Part shown: positions 17,328 to 26,661 of the stretch, piece by piece
Layout: every line of letters starts with the position of its first letter
How positions within the stretch are numbered: position 1 is the stretch's first letter
Assembly: GCA_035315345.1 (NCBI GenBank)
Contig: DATFYA010000189.1
Span: 1 to 64,000 of the forward strand
Source of the DNA: Candidatus Methylomirabilota bacterium
GTDB lineage: Bacteria; Methylomirabilota; Methylomirabilia; Rokubacteriales; CSP1-6
DNA length: 64,000 bases
Reading direction: 5' to 3'
Notes under the pieces: generated by a model
Told to the model about the DNA's origin: nothing
What the model saw: only the letters and a program-made list of their open reading frames with translations
Databases searched by the model: none
Position numbers and translations under genes: made by a program

Positions 17328-18695
17328 GTGCCTGAAGATCGGGCAGACCAGAAGGGCCTCGAGACACTGATCCGCAAGGGCGAGGTGGACACCGTGCTCA
17401 CGGTGTTCGCCGACGGGATGGGTCGGCTGCTGGGCAAGCGGGTGGTCGGCCGCTACTTCCTCGATCACGTTCTGCACGACGGCGTCCACGCGTGCATCTA
17501 CCTCTTCACGGTGGACATGGAGATGGAGCCGCTGCCCGGCTTCCGGCTCGCGTCGTGGGAGCGCGGCTACGGCGACATGAAGCTGGTCCCGGATCTGACG
17601 ACCTGGCGGCTCCTGCCGTGGCTTCCCAAGACCGCGCTCGTGTTCTGCGACGTGTACACCGAGGAGGGCGAGCCCATCGAGGAGGCCCCGCGCTGGGTGC
17701 TGCGCCGTCAGCTGCAGCGGGCCGGGAAGATCGGCTACCGGGTGAAGACGGCCTCCGAGCTCGAGCTGTACCTCTTCAAGGAGTCCTTCGACGAGGCGCG
17801 GGCCAAGCGCTTCCACGACCTCACCCCGGTCTCGAGCTACCTCGAGGACTACCATATTCTGCAGACCTCGAAAGAGGAGCCGCTGGTGCGGGCCATCCGC
17901 AACGGGATGGAGGCGGCGCGGGTGCCGGTGGAGTTCTCCAAGGGCGAGTGGGGACGCGGGCAGGAGGAGATCAACCTGCGCTACGCCGACGCGCTGGAGA
18001 TGGCCGACCGTCACGTGCTCTACAAGCACGGGGTCAAGGAGATCGCCTGGCAGCAGGGCTGCTCGGTGACGTTCATGGCCAAGTACGACATGGGCGCGGC
18101 CGGCTCGTCGTTCCACCTGCACTCGTCGGTGTGGGACCGCGCCGGGCGCCGCAACCTGTTCAGCGCGAAGGGCTCGCGCGCGGGCACGCCGCTGTTCCAG
18201 CAGTGGCTCGCCGGCCAGGTGGCGATGGCCCGCGAGCTGGCCTATTTCTACGCGCCGACCATCAACGCCTACAAGCGCTACCAGGCGGGCTCGTTCGCGC
18301 CGACCCGGATCGCGTGGGGCTGGGACAACCGCACGTGCGGTTTCCGGGTCTGCGGCGAGGACGGCGGCTTCCGGGTGGAGAACCGCATCCCCGGCGCCGA
18401 CGCCAACCCGTACCTCGCCTTCGCGGCCACCATCGCGGCGGGCCTGCACGGGGTGGAGAAGAAGCTGAAGCCGCCGGCCATGTTCGACGGCAACGCGTAC
18501 GATCACGACGCGCTGCCCCAGGTGCCGAAGACGCTGCGCGAGGCGCTCGCCGAGCTGGAGCGCTCACGAGTGGCGCGGGACGCGTTCGGACCGAAGGTGG
18601 TCGAGCACTATCTGCAGCACGGGCGGCTCGAGCAGCAGGCCTTCGATCAGTCCGTCACCGACTGGGAGCTGCTACGAAACTTCGAGCGGATCTAG
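17328..18695 (+). CDS. Glutamine synthetase family protein
   Basis: This 455-residue protein has the GS fold. The beta-grasp N-domain (residues ~20-110; ADGMGRLLGKRV) is followed by the catalytic domain with ELELYLF (metal Glu), GQEEINLRY, AGSSFHLHSS (His) and RVENRIPGADANPYLAFAA (Arg, Glu). The signature residues for ATP-dependent gamma-glutamyl ligation are kept. The N-terminal layout is closer to gamma-glutamyl-amine ligases (PuuA/GlnT type) than to GlnA-I, so the amine acceptor may not be ammonia. GTG 17328 follows GGGGAGA by about 10 nt. An SDR and a transporter follow, suggesting an amine or aminophosphonate catabolic context, which is inference. Confidence 0.88.
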   Translation: MPEDRADQKGLETLIRKGEVDTVLTVFADGMGRLLGKRVVGRYFLDHVLHDGVHACIYLFTVDMEMEPLPGFRLASWERGYGDMKLVPDLTTWRLLPWLPKTALVFCDVYTEEGEPIEEAPRWVLRRQLQRAGKIGYRVKTASELELYLFKESFDEARAKRFHDLTPVSSYLEDYHILQTSKEEPLVRAIRNGMEAARVPVEFSKGEWGRGQEEINLRYADALEMADRHVLYKHGVKEIAWQQGCSVTFMAKYDMGAAGSSFHLHSSVWDRAGRRNLFSAKGSRAGTPLFQQWLAGQVAMARELAYFYAPTINAYKRYQAGSFAPTRIAWGWDNRTCGFRVCGEDGGFRVENRIPGADANPYLAFAATIAAGLHGVEKKLKPPAMFDGNAYDHDALPQVPKTLREALAELERSRVARDAFGPKVVEHYLQHGRLEQQAFDQSVTDWELLRNFERI

Positions 18696-18699
18696 ACCA

Positions 18700-18735
18700 C
18701 CCCCTCACCCCGCCCTCTCCCCTGAGGGGAGAGGG
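18700..18735. repeat. Palindromic element with CCCCTCACCC leader, between the GS-like gene and an SDR
   Basis: A leader of the same type as at 8496 is followed by a perfect 10-bp stem, CCCTCTCCCC (18713-18722) and GGGGAGAGGG (18726-18735), with a TGA loop. The two elements clearly belong to one family. Its right edge lies just before the GGAGAAG ribosome site of the next gene. Confidence 0.8.
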
Positions 18736-18754
18736 AGAGGCAGGAGAAGCGTGA

Positions 18755-19519
18755 ATGCCGGGAAGGCTCGAGAAGAAGGTCGCGCTGATCACCGGGGCGG
18801 GCATGGGGATGGGCCGCGAGGCCTCGGTCCTGTTCGCCGAGCACGGGGCGCGCGTCGTGGTGTGCGACCTCAACGCCCGTGCCGCCGCCGAGACCGTCGA
18901 TCTGGTCGGCAAGGCGGGCGGCGAGGCCCTCGCGGTGGTGGGCGACGTGGCGGTGGAGGCCGACGTCCGCCGGATGGTGGAGGACGGAGTGCGCCGGTTC
19001 GGGGCGCTGCACATCCTTTACAACAACGCGGGCGTGCTGTGGAAGGACCGGGACCGCTCGGTGCTGGAGACGGACGGCGAGCAGTGGGACCGGGTGATGG
19101 GCATCAACCTGAAGAGCGTCTTCTGGGTCACCAAGCACGGGATCCCGCCGCTGCAGAAGGCGGGCGGCGGCTCCATCATCCTGGTGGGCTCGGTCTCCGC
19201 TCTGGCCGGCTTCACGCGGGCGCAGGACGCCTACACCGCGGCCAAGGGCGCGCTGATCTCGCTGAACAAGTCGCTGGCCATCCAGTTCGCCAAGGACAAC
19301 ATTCGCTGCAACGTCATCCATCCGGGGATCATCGAGACCCCGTTGCAGGCCCCCTACCTCAACGACGCATTGCGTGCCGAGTTCAAGACCGGGATCCCGC
19401 TGGGGCGGATCGGCCAGCCCCGCGACATCGCGAATGCCGCGCTCTTCCTCGCCTCCGATGAATCCTCCTTCATGACCGGAGCCGAGATGATCGTGGACGG
19501 CGGCTTCATGGCCCAGTGA
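18755..19519 (+). CDS. SDR family NAD(P)-dependent oxidoreductase
   Basis: The 254-residue classical SDR has TGAGMGMGRE (cofactor site, ~14-23), NNAG, the catalytic Ser in GSVSA, and YTAAK. The acidic residue in VVCDLN at the end of beta-2 suggests NAD rather than NADP preference. The substrate cannot be told from sequence. It lies between a GS-like enzyme and the transporter binding protein, all on one strand. Confidence 0.88.
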   Translation: MPGRLEKKVALITGAGMGMGREASVLFAEHGARVVVCDLNARAAAETVDLVGKAGGEALAVVGDVAVEADVRRMVEDGVRRFGALHILYNNAGVLWKDRDRSVLETDGEQWDRVMGINLKSVFWVTKHGIPPLQKAGGGSIILVGSVSALAGFTRAQDAYTAAKGALISLNKSLAIQFAKDNIRCNVIHPGIIETPLQAPYLNDALRAEFKTGIPLGRIGQPRDIANAALFLASDESSFMTGAEMIVDGGFMAQ

Positions 19520-19550
19520 GGCCTCAACCCCCACTCCAAGGAGGCGTTTC

Positions 19551-20564
19551 ATGCTGACACGCTCGCGCGGCGCCCTGGCCCTGATCCTGGCGCTGCTGGT
19601 GCTCTCGGTCGCCAGCCCGGCGGCGGCCCAGAAGCAGACCGTGGTCATCTACACCGCGATCGAGAACGAGCAGATCACCGAGTACAAGAAGGCCTACGAG
19701 AAGGCGCTGCCGAACCTCGACGTGAAGATGCTGCGGCTGTCCACCGGCGACATCGCGGCCCGCTTCATGGCCGAGAAGGACAACATGCAGGCCGATCTCA
19801 TCTGGGGCGTGGGCGCCACCAACATGCTCCAGTTCAAGAACGCGGGCCTGCTCGAGCCCTACGCCCCGAAGGGGCTCGAGCGCGTGCAGCCGCTCTTCCG
19901 GGACAAGGCCAATCCGCCGGCCTGGGTCGGCCTGGACATCTATATGTCCGCGTTCTGCTACAACACCGAGACCGGCAAGCAGCACAAGCTGCCGAAGCCC
20001 GAGTCCTGGGCCGACCTCACCAAGCCGGTCTACAAGGGCCACGTGGTGATGCCGAACCCCGCCTCCTCGGGCACCGGGTACCTCTCGGTGGTGTCCATCC
20101 TGCAGCGCATGGGAGAGGCAGAGGGCTGGAAGTACCTCGATGCGCTCGACAAGAACATCGCGGAATACACGAAGTCCGGCTCCAAGCCCTGCAAGGACGC
20201 GGCGGCGGGCGAGCGGGCCATCGGCGTCTCGTTCGAGTACGTGGCCCACGAGATGATCAAGAAGGGCTCGCCGGTGGCGATGGTGCTGCCCAAGGAGGGC
20301 TCCGGCTACGAGATCGAGGCCAACGGGCTCACCCGGAAGGGGGCGAAGAATCCGGCGGCGAAGCAGTTCCTCGACTGGGCCATCACCGACGAGTCGCTGA
20401 AGATCGCCTCGCAGTTCTTCGCGGCGGTGAGCGTCGCGGGCTTCCCCACGCCGGAGGGTCTGCCCAAGGACATCAGCAAGGTCGTGTTCCCGAACGACTT
20501 CGACTGGTCGGCGAAGAACCGCGACCGCATCCTCGCCGAGTGGCAGAAGCGCTACGCCAAGTAA
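19551..20564 (+). CDS. Periplasmic binding protein, probable 2-aminoethylphosphonate (or Fe3+) ABC transporter
   Basis: This 337-residue secreted binding protein has a Sec signal (1-27, ending AAAQ) and a mature part starting KQTVVIYTAIENEQ. Segments such as DLIWGVGATN, YNTETGK, VVMPNPASSGTGYL and EYTKSGSKPCK are typical of the PhnS2-like 2-aminoethylphosphonate family within the iron/thiamine (cluster D) binding proteins. It would deliver substrate to the ATPase at 22593 and permease at 23691. AAGGAGG gives a strong ribosome site. An iron(III) role cannot be excluded. Confidence 0.82.
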   Translation: MLTRSRGALALILALLVLSVASPAAAQKQTVVIYTAIENEQITEYKKAYEKALPNLDVKMLRLSTGDIAARFMAEKDNMQADLIWGVGATNMLQFKNAGLLEPYAPKGLERVQPLFRDKANPPAWVGLDIYMSAFCYNTETGKQHKLPKPESWADLTKPVYKGHVVMPNPASSGTGYLSVVSILQRMGEAEGWKYLDALDKNIAEYTKSGSKPCKDAAAGERAIGVSFEYVAHEMIKKGSPVAMVLPKEGSGYEIEANGLTRKGAKNPAAKQFLDWAITDESLKIASQFFAAVSVAGFPTPEGLPKDISKVVFPNDFDWSAKNRDRILAEWQKRYAK

Positions 20565-20571
20565 CCCCGGC

Positions 20572-20632
20572 CGAGGTGCAGCCGCAGGCGAGCCGATTCG
20601 AGTTTGGCGAGGTGCAGCCGAAGGCGAGCCGA
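20572..20632. repeat. Two 25-bp direct repeats upstream of recQ
   Basis: Copies at 20572-20596 and 20608-20632, 36 bp apart, share CGAGGTGCAGCCG and AGGCGAGCCGA and differ at one base. They fill the gap between the binding-protein gene and recQ. recQ has no ribosome site of its own within them. Confidence 0.8.
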
Positions 20633-20640
20633 GCGAATAA

Positions 20641-22596
20641 ATGATGAAGCGCCCGGGTGCCTCCACGTCTCCGACGTCCTCGGCCTCAGAGCTTGACGCC
20701 GCGCTCGCGCGGCTCGGCTATGCCGCCTTCCGGCCGGGCCAGCGCGAGGCGGTGGAGACGCTGCTCGCCCAGGGCCGGCTCCTGCTGGTGGCGCCGACCG
20801 GCGGCGGCAAGAGCCTGAGCTACCAGCTACCGGCCACGCTGCTGCCCGGCACCACGCTGGTCATCTCACCCCTGGTCGCGTTGATGGCCGACCAGGTCCA
20901 GGCCCTCGAGGCGCGCGGCGTGGCCGCGACCTACCTGGCGGCCACGCTCGACGCCGCCGCGATGCGTCGACGCATGGCCCGGCTCGCCGCGCGGGCGTTC
21001 TCGCTGGTCTACGTCGCGCCGGAGCGCCTGGCCTTCCCCGGCTTCCGGGCCATGCTGCGCGACCTGGACGTGCCGCTGGTGGCGGTGGACGAGGCGCACT
21101 GCATCAGCGAGTGGGGGCACGACTTCCGCCCGGAGTACCTCGGCATCGGGTCGGTGATCGCCGACTTCCCGCGCGCCCGCGTGCTGGCCTGCACCGCCAC
21201 CGCGACGCCGATCGTGCGCGACGAGATCCTCGCCCGTCTCGGCCTGCCGCCCGACACGCCCCAGATGGTCCGCGGCTTCGCCCGGCCCAACCTCGCGCTC
21301 CGGGCCGTGGAGGTGGACGGTCGCCGCGAGCGCGAGCGGCTGGTGGACGGCGCGCTCGCCGAGGCGCTGGGCGGCCCCGGCAAGGGCCGGGGCACCGCCA
21401 TCGTGTACGCGCCGACGCGAAAGAAGTCGGAGGACGAGGCCGAGCGGCTGGCCTCGCACGGCTGGCGGGGCGTGGCCTATCACGCGGGGCTCGAGGGCCG
21501 CGCCCGGGAGATCGTGCAGCGCGAGTTCGTCGAGGGCCGCGTCGAAGTCGTGGTGGCCACCAATGCATTCGGCATGGGCATCGACCGGCCGGACGTGCGG
21601 GCGGTCATCCACCTGGGCCCGCCGGGCTCCATCGAGGCCTACTACCAGGAGGTCGGCCGCGCCGGCCGGGACGGAGCGCCGGCGCTCGGGTTGCTGCTGG
21701 TCGGCGCGGGAGATCTCGCGCTCCGCCGGGCGCTGCTGGAGCGGGGGGCGGAGGGCGCCACGGCCGACCCGGCGATGGTCGAGCACAAGTGGGGCATGTT
21801 CCTCGAGTTGATTCGCTGGGTCGAGGGTGGAAGCTGTCGCCACGATGCGATTCTTCGCTACTTCGGCGACGAGGCGGAGACCCTGGCCGGATGCGGCCGC
21901 TGCGACGTCTGTCAGGGGCTGCTGCAGGCCGACCAGGAGGCGGGCGACCAGGAGCGCGTCACCCTGATCGTGCGCAAGGCGCTGTCCGGCGTGGCGCGCG
22001 TGCACGAGCGCTTCGGGCTGCAGACCGCGGTCAAGCTGATCCACGGCGAGCCGGACGAGCGCATCGAGCGGGCCGGGCTCACCCGGGTGCCGACCTTCGG
22101 CAACCTCAAGGAGCACCCCGCGCCCTGGCTGCTCGCGCTCCTCCGGCGCTGCGTGTCCGCGGGCTGGGTCAGCTTCAGCGGTCGCGAGCGGCCGGTGGTC
22201 GTGCTGACCGAGGAGGGCCGCGCGGTGATGAAGGGCCAGCGCCCGGCGCGGCTCCTGCTGCCCCCGCTGACCCGGCGCACGCCCGCCCCGGCGGCCACCC
22301 GGTCCGCCGAGCCCGGCCAGCCTCGACCGGCGGCCGCGGCCGCCGAGCTGGACGCGGCCGCGCAGGCGCTGTTCGAGACGCTGCGCCGTCACCGCCTCAC
22401 GGTGGCCCGCGCCGAGGGCGTTGCCCCGTTCATCGTGGCCAGCGACCGGACGCTGCGCGAGATCGCCATGCTGAGGCCGCGCACGCTCGACGAGCTGCAG
22501 CTGGCTCACGGTGTCGGGCGGCACAAGGCCGAGCGGTACGGCGCGGGCCTGCTGCAGGTCGTGGCATCGGCCGCCGAGCCGGCATCACGACGGTGA
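20641..22596 (+). CDS. recQ: ATP-dependent DNA helicase RecQ
   Basis: The 651-residue protein has all RecQ parts. The helicase core has APTGGGKS (Walker A) and [18 protein letters not shown] (DEAH and aromatic-rich loop), and the second RecA lobe has [10 protein letters not shown] and [11 protein letters not shown] zinc region has a CGRCDVC pair (~418-425), followed by RQC winged helix (~430-540) and a C-terminal HRDC domain (~575-645). It unwinds recombination and replication intermediates 3' to 5'. It sits inside the transporter cluster, and its stop overlaps the GTG of the ATPase gene, so it is co-transcribed with it. Confidence 0.95.
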   Translation: MMKRPGASTSPTSSASELDAALARLGYAAFRPGQREAVETLLAQGRLLLVAPTGGGKSLSYQLPATLLPGTTLVISPLVALMADQVQALEARGVAATYLAATLDAAAMRRRMARLAARAFSLVYVAPERLAFPGFRAMLRDLDVPLVAVDEAHCISEWGHDFRPEYLGIGSVIADFPRARVLACTATATPIVRDEILARLGLPPDTPQMVRGFARPNLALRAVEVDGRRERERLVDGALAEALGGPGKGRGTAIVYAPTRKKSEDEAERLASHGWRGVAYHAGLEGRAREIVQREFVEGRVEVVVATNAFGMGIDRPDVRAVIHLGPPGSIEAYYQEVGRAGRDGAPALGLLLVGAGDLALRRALLERGAEGATADPAMVEHKWGMFLELIRWVEGGSCRHDAILRYFGDEAETLAGCGRCDVCQGLLQADQEAGDQERVTLIVRKALSGVARVHERFGLQTAVKLIHGEPDERIERAGLTRVPTFGNLKEHPAPWLLALLRRCVSAGWVSFSGRERPVVVLTEEGRAVMKGQRPARLLLPPLTRRTPAPAATRSAEPGQPRPAAAAAELDAAAQALFETLRRHRLTVARAEGVAPFIVASDRTLREIAMLRPRTLDELQLAHGVGRHKAERYGAGLLQVVASAAEPASRR

Positions 22597-23687
22597 GCGC
22601 GGAGACCGGCCGGCCGGCGGCGGTCGCCCTCGAGGGCATCGCCAAGAAGTTCGGCCAGTTCGTCGCCTTGAGCGGCGTGAGCCTGGCCGTGTCGGCCGGC
22701 GAGTTCGTCTGCTTCCTCGGGCCGAGCGGCTGCGGCAAGACGACGCTGCTGCGGATCATCGCCGGCCTGGAGCGCCAGAATGCCGGCTCGGTGACGATGG
22801 GCGGACGCGACGTCTCGTCGCTGCCGCCCAGCCGCCGCAACTACGGCATCGTCTTCCAGTCCTACGCGTTGTTTCCGAACCTCACGGTCGCACGCAACGT
22901 GGCCTACGGGCTCGAGACGCGCAAGGTCGCGCGGGCCGAGATCGATCGGCGGGTGGACGAGCTGCTGGCCCTGGTGGGGCTGGCCGCGCACCGGCACAAG
23001 TACCCGGCGCAGCTCTCGGGCGGCGAGCAGCAGCGGATCGCGCTGGCGCGCGCGCTGGCTCCGTCGCCCGCGCTGCTCCTGCTGGACGAGCCGCTCTCCG
23101 CCCTCGACGCGCGGGTGCGCCAGTCGCTCCGGCACGAGATGCGCGCGCTGCAGCGACGGCTCGGGGTGACCACGATCATGGTCACGCACGACCAGGAGGA
23201 GGCCCTGGCCATGGCCGACCGGATCGTGGTGATGAACCACGGCGCGGTGGAGCAGGTGGGCACCCCGGTCGAGGTCTACATGCGGCCGCGCTCGCCGTTC
23301 GTCGCGCGATTCGTGGGTCAGATGAACTTCATCGAGGCGACCGCGGGCGAGCGGCCGGGGTGGGCGCGGCTCGGCGCCGTGCAGATGCGGCACGGGGCGG
23401 CGGAGCCGCTCGCGGCCGGGACGCCGCTGACGCTGGCCATCCGGCCCGAGGAGATCGTAGTGGGCGCGGCGACCGCCGGCGTCGAGAATCGGCTGGTGAC
23501 GCGCATCCGGGCGGTGCAGTTCCTCGGCCCGTTCACCCGCCTGAGCCTCGCGCTGCCCGACGGCGCCCCCCCGCTGGAATGCGACGTGGCGGCCAGCGCG
23601 TTCGCCGCCCTCGGGGTGGCGGAAGGCGGCGAGCTGACCCTGTCGCTCACGCCCGAGGCGCTCCGGGTGTTCTCGGCCCGCGTCTAG
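22593..23687 (+). CDS. ABC transporter ATPase, probable 2-aminoethylphosphonate (or Fe3+) uptake
   Basis: The 364-residue ATPase has Walker [10 protein letters not shown], the Q-loop [12 protein letters not shown], signature LSGGEQQR, Walker [13 protein letters not shown] and the H-loop VTHD. A C-terminal TOBE-like domain (~275-360) is typical of binding-protein-dependent importers. The '[12 protein letters not shown]' and '[22 protein letters not shown]' stretches fit the PhnT2/FbpC group. GTG 22593 overlaps the recQ stop. With the genes at 19551 and 23691 it completes an importer. Confidence 0.88.
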   Translation: MSAETGRPAAVALEGIAKKFGQFVALSGVSLAVSAGEFVCFLGPSGCGKTTLLRIIAGLERQNAGSVTMGGRDVSSLPPSRRNYGIVFQSYALFPNLTVARNVAYGLETRKVARAEIDRRVDELLALVGLAAHRHKYPAQLSGGEQQRIALARALAPSPALLLLDEPLSALDARVRQSLRHEMRALQRRLGVTTIMVTHDQEEALAMADRIVVMNHGAVEQVGTPVEVYMRPRSPFVARFVGQMNFIEATAGERPGWARLGAVQMRHGAAEPLAAGTPLTLAIRPEEIVVGAATAGVENRLVTRIRAVQFLGPFTRLSLALPDGAPPLECDVAASAFAALGVAEGGELTLSLTPEALRVFSARV

Positions 23688-23690
23688 GAC

Positions 23691-25418
23691 ATGTCGGACA
23701 CGCGGCCGGAGAGCTTGTCCGCGGCCATCCCGGACCGGACCATCCGCCACCGGGTGGGCGGTGAGGACGTCGTCCGCCTCGTGCTGGTGGCCGTCTTCGC
23801 GGCCATCCTCTACCTCTTCGTGCTCTACCCGCTCATTCACGTGGTGTGGCGAAGCCTGCTCGCCAACGACGGGGCGTTCGTGGGCCTCGCCAACTACCGC
23901 CGGTACTTCGGCACGCCGGCCATCGCGGCCTCCATCGGCAACAGCCTGTTCGTCTCGCTGATCTCGATGGCGATCACGGTGGTCCTCGCCTTCGTCTACG
24001 CGTACGGGCTCACCCGCACCCGGATGCCGTGCCGCGGCCTCTTCCGGGTCGTGGCGATGCTGCCGCTCTTCGCGCCCTCGCTGGTGCAGGCCCTCGCCTT
24101 CATCTACGTATTCGGCAACAACGGGATCGTCACGCGGGCCACCGGCTTCAACGTCGGCATCTACGGTCCCAAGGGCATCGTGGCCGCCGAGGTCTTCTAC
24201 TGCTTCCCCCACGCGCTGCTCATCCTGGTGGCTGCCCTGTCCGCGACGGATGCGCGCCTCTACGACGCCGCGCGCACCCTGGGGGCCTCGCCGCTCAAGA
24301 CGTTCCTGACCGTGACGTTGCCCGGGGTGAAGTTCGGGCTGGTGAGCGCCTGCTTCGTGGTGTTCACGCTGGTGATCACCGACTTCGGCGCGCCCAAGGC
24401 GATCGGGGGCAAGTTCTCGGTGATGGCGACCGAGATCTACAACCAGGTCTCGGGCCAGCAGAACTTCACGATGGGCGCCACCGTCTCGGTGGTCCTGCTG
24501 ATCCCGGCGGTGCTGGCGTTCCTGGTCGACCGCATCGTGCAGCGCCGCCAGTACGCGCTGGTCACCGCGTCCTCGCGGCCGCTCACCCCGCGGCGCCGGC
24601 CCGCGGCCGACTGGGGCTGCTTCGCCTACTGCGCGCTGATCGCCGGGGCGATCGCGGGCCTGTACCTGGCGATCGCGGTCTACTCCCTGGTGGTGCGGTG
24701 GCCCTACAACTTCACGCCGACCCTCCGGCACTACACGTTCGCCACGGTGGGCGGCTACGCGCCGCTGGCCAACAGCGTGTACGTCGCCGCGCTCACCGCG
24801 CTGGTCGGCACCGGGCTCGCGTTCGGGGGCGCCTACGTGGTCGAGAAGTGCCGGACGGCGTGGAGCGGCCTCCTGTACCTGGTGTCGGTGCTGCCGGTGG
24901 CCATCCCGGGCATGGTGCTGGGCCTCGCCTACATCTTCGCGTTCAACGCCCCCGGCAGCGTCCTCAACGCCCTCTACGGCACGCTGGCCATCCTGATCGT
25001 CTCCAACGTCGTCCACTACTTCACGGTGGGCTTCCTGACCGCCACCACCGCGCTGCGGCAGATGGACGCCGAGTTCGAGAACGTCTCCGCCTCGCTCGGC
25101 GTCCCGTTCTACCGCACCTTCTGGCGAGTGACCGTGCCGATGGCGTTGCCGTCGATCGTGGGCATCAGCATGTACTTCTTCCTCAACGCGATGGTCACCC
25201 TCTCGGCGGTGGTGTTCCTGGTCGCCCCCGGTACCGAGCTGGCCGCGGTCGCGGTGCTGCTGATGGATGACGCCGGTGATACCGCGCAGGCCGCCGCGAT
25301 GTCGGTCTGCATCATCGCGATCGGGCTGGCGGTGCGCCTGGGATACTGGGCCCTCCTTCGCGGCGTGAGCCGTCGCACCGAAGCCTGGCGCGACCCGCCC
25401 GAAAGCACGCTAAGATAA
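23691..25418 (+). CDS. ABC transporter permease (fused double permease), probable 2-aminoethylphosphonate or Fe3+ uptake
   Basis: The 575-residue protein has about 12 membrane segments and two binding-protein-dependent permease domains in tandem. The EAA-type loops are near residues ~195-215 (AARTLGASPLKTFLTVTLP) and ~465-485 (VSASLGVPFYRTFWRVTVP). This two-in-one architecture is typical of PhnU2/FbpB/AfuB permeases. It follows the ATPase by 3 bp. A perfect 8-bp hairpin lies 21 bp after its stop. Confidence 0.9.
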   Translation: MSDTRPESLSAAIPDRTIRHRVGGEDVVRLVLVAVFAAILYLFVLYPLIHVVWRSLLANDGAFVGLANYRRYFGTPAIAASIGNSLFVSLISMAITVVLAFVYAYGLTRTRMPCRGLFRVVAMLPLFAPSLVQALAFIYVFGNNGIVTRATGFNVGIYGPKGIVAAEVFYCFPHALLILVAALSATDARLYDAARTLGASPLKTFLTVTLPGVKFGLVSACFVVFTLVITDFGAPKAIGGKFSVMATEIYNQVSGQQNFTMGATVSVVLLIPAVLAFLVDRIVQRRQYALVTASSRPLTPRRRPAADWGCFAYCALIAGAIAGLYLAIAVYSLVVRWPYNFTPTLRHYTFATVGGYAPLANSVYVAALTALVGTGLAFGGAYVVEKCRTAWSGLLYLVSVLPVAIPGMVLGLAYIFAFNAPGSVLNALYGTLAILIVSNVVHYFTVGFLTATTALRQMDAEFENVSASLGVPFYRTFWRVTVPMALPSIVGISMYFFLNAMVTLSAVVFLVAPGTELAAVAVLLMDDAGDTAQAAAMSVCIIAIGLAVRLGYWALLRGVSRRTEAWRDPPESTLR

Positions 25419-25438
25419 CGCGGAGCCGCCTTACAAAG

Positions 25439-25456
25439 GTCATCGCTCGCGATGAC
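25439..25456 (+). terminator. Hairpin after the transporter permease gene
   Basis: A perfect 8-bp stem, GTCATCGC and GCGATGAC, has a 2-nt gap (TC), so the effective loop is larger. No U-tract follows, so it may be a weak terminator or the left edge of the repeat region that follows. Confidence 0.4.
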
Positions 25457-25470
25457 CGTCAGAATATCGA

Positions 25471-25567
25471 GGGCGTGTGACCAACCGCCCACGGCCAAGA
25501 GACACGTATGGAACATGAAGGGCGTGTGACCAACTACCACGGTCAAGCGTCACGTACAGGAAAAAAG
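25471..25567. repeat. Two degenerate 49-bp tandem repeats upstream of the cupin gene
   Basis: Copies begin at 25471 and 25520. The first 15 bases (GGGCGTGTGACCAAC) are identical, then the copies share ACGG-CAAG, CACGTA and GGAA with substitutions and one indel. Each can form a small hairpin from TGACC with GGCCA or GGTCA. They fill the leader of the cupin gene and end in an A-run next to GGGACT. The region is less GC-rich than its surroundings. Confidence 0.7.
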
Positions 25568-25587
25568 GGACTCACGAGGACGGCGCG

Positions 25588-25899
25588 ATGAAGAACGCGG
25601 TGGTGAACCTCCAGGGCCACAAGGGCCAGTTCTTCGAGGTCCTGCAGGAGACGGAGCGCACCCAGACCGCGGTCATGACCATCGCACCCGGCCGGGACAG
25701 TGGTCCGGAGGAGACGCACGCGGGCGACCAGGTCGTCTACGTGATCGAGGGCGAGGCGATCGTGACCATCGAAGGCACGCCGCACCATGCCCGGCCCGGG
25801 GCGTGCGCGGTGATCCCCGCGGGAGCGCGCCATCACGTGAAGAACCCGGGCGCCGCGCCGCTCTTCTGTCTCACCGTCTACGCGCCGCCCGCGTACTAG
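25588..25899 (+). CDS. Small cupin domain protein
   Basis: This 103-residue single cupin has the two beta-barrel motifs GPEETHAGDQVVYVIEGEA (~36-54) and PGACAVIPAGARHHVKN (~71-87). The first motif keeps one His and the Glu-rich set, and the second keeps His, so metal binding is possible. No enzyme function can be assigned. AGGAC precedes the ATG, and the next gene (SDR) starts 6 bp after its stop, so they form an operon. Confidence 0.85.
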   Translation: MKNAVVNLQGHKGQFFEVLQETERTQTAVMTIAPGRDSGPEETHAGDQVVYVIEGEAIVTIEGTPHHARPGACAVIPAGARHHVKNPGAAPLFCLTVYAPPAY

Positions 25900-25905
25900 C
25901 CGGCG

Positions 25906-26643
25906 ATGCCTCCCTCCATCCGCACGGCGCTCGTCACCGGGGCGGCTCGCGGCATCGGCCTGGCGATCGCGACGCGGCTGGCCGGCGACGGCCTGCGGGT
26001 GGCCCTGCTCGACCGCGACGGCGAGCGGGTGGAGGCGGCGGCCCGCTCCGTGGGCGGCGGCGCGAGAGCGCTGGTCGGCGACGTGACGCAGACGAAGGAG
26101 GTCGACGGCGCCATCGCGCGGGTGGAGCGCGAGTGGGGTCGCCTCGACGTGCTGGTCAACAACGCGGGGATCACCGGCCGCTCGTTCCCGATCTGGGAGC
26201 TGTCCGACGAGGACTGGCAGCGGGTGATCGACGTCGACCTTACCAGCGTGTTCCTCTGCTGCCGGGCCGCGGTGAAGGTGATGCTGCGCCAGGGGAGCGG
26301 GCGCATCATCAACATCGCCTCGATCGCCGGGAAGGAGGGCAACCCGACGCTGGTGCCGTACTCGACTGCCAAGGCCGGGGTGATCGGCCTGACCAAGGCG
26401 CTTGCCAAGGAGGTCGCCACGCGCGGGATCCTCGTCAACGCGGTCGCGCCCGCGGTCATCGGCACCGAGCTGCTCGAGCAGATGGAGCAGAGCACGGTGG
26501 ATCTGCTGGTCTCCAAGATCCCGATGGGCCGGGTCGGCCGGCCGGACGAGGTGGCCGCGCTGGTGGCGTGGCTCGCGTCCGACCAGTGCACCTTCAGCAC
26601 CGGGGCGGTCTACGATCTCTCGGGCGGGCGGGCGACGTACTAG
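25906..26643 (+). CDS. SDR family oxidoreductase (FabG-like)
   Basis: The 245-residue classical SDR has TGAARGIG, NNAGITG, NIAS, YSTAK and a C-terminal dimer segment. It is close to the FabG/glucose-dehydrogenase-like subgroup, but lies away from the fatty acid cluster and next to a cupin. DRD at the end of beta-2 favours NAD. The substrate is unknown. Confidence 0.88.
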   Translation: MPPSIRTALVTGAARGIGLAIATRLAGDGLRVALLDRDGERVEAAARSVGGGARALVGDVTQTKEVDGAIARVEREWGRLDVLVNNAGITGRSFPIWELSDEDWQRVIDVDLTSVFLCCRAAVKVMLRQGSGRIINIASIAGKEGNPTLVPYSTAKAGVIGLTKALAKEVATRGILVNAVAPAVIGTELLEQMEQSTVDLLVSKIPMGRVGRPDEVAALVAWLASDQCTFSTGAVYDLSGGRATY

Positions 26644-26661
26644 CGACGCATCGTCGGGCGG

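Noticed and set aside
14330-17437. A minus-strand open frame of over 1000 codons across fabF, the RNase III gene and the protease gene
   Set aside because: It is antisense to clear genes, has an Arg/His/Gly-rich composition with no domains, and arises because stop codons are rare in 70% GC sequence.
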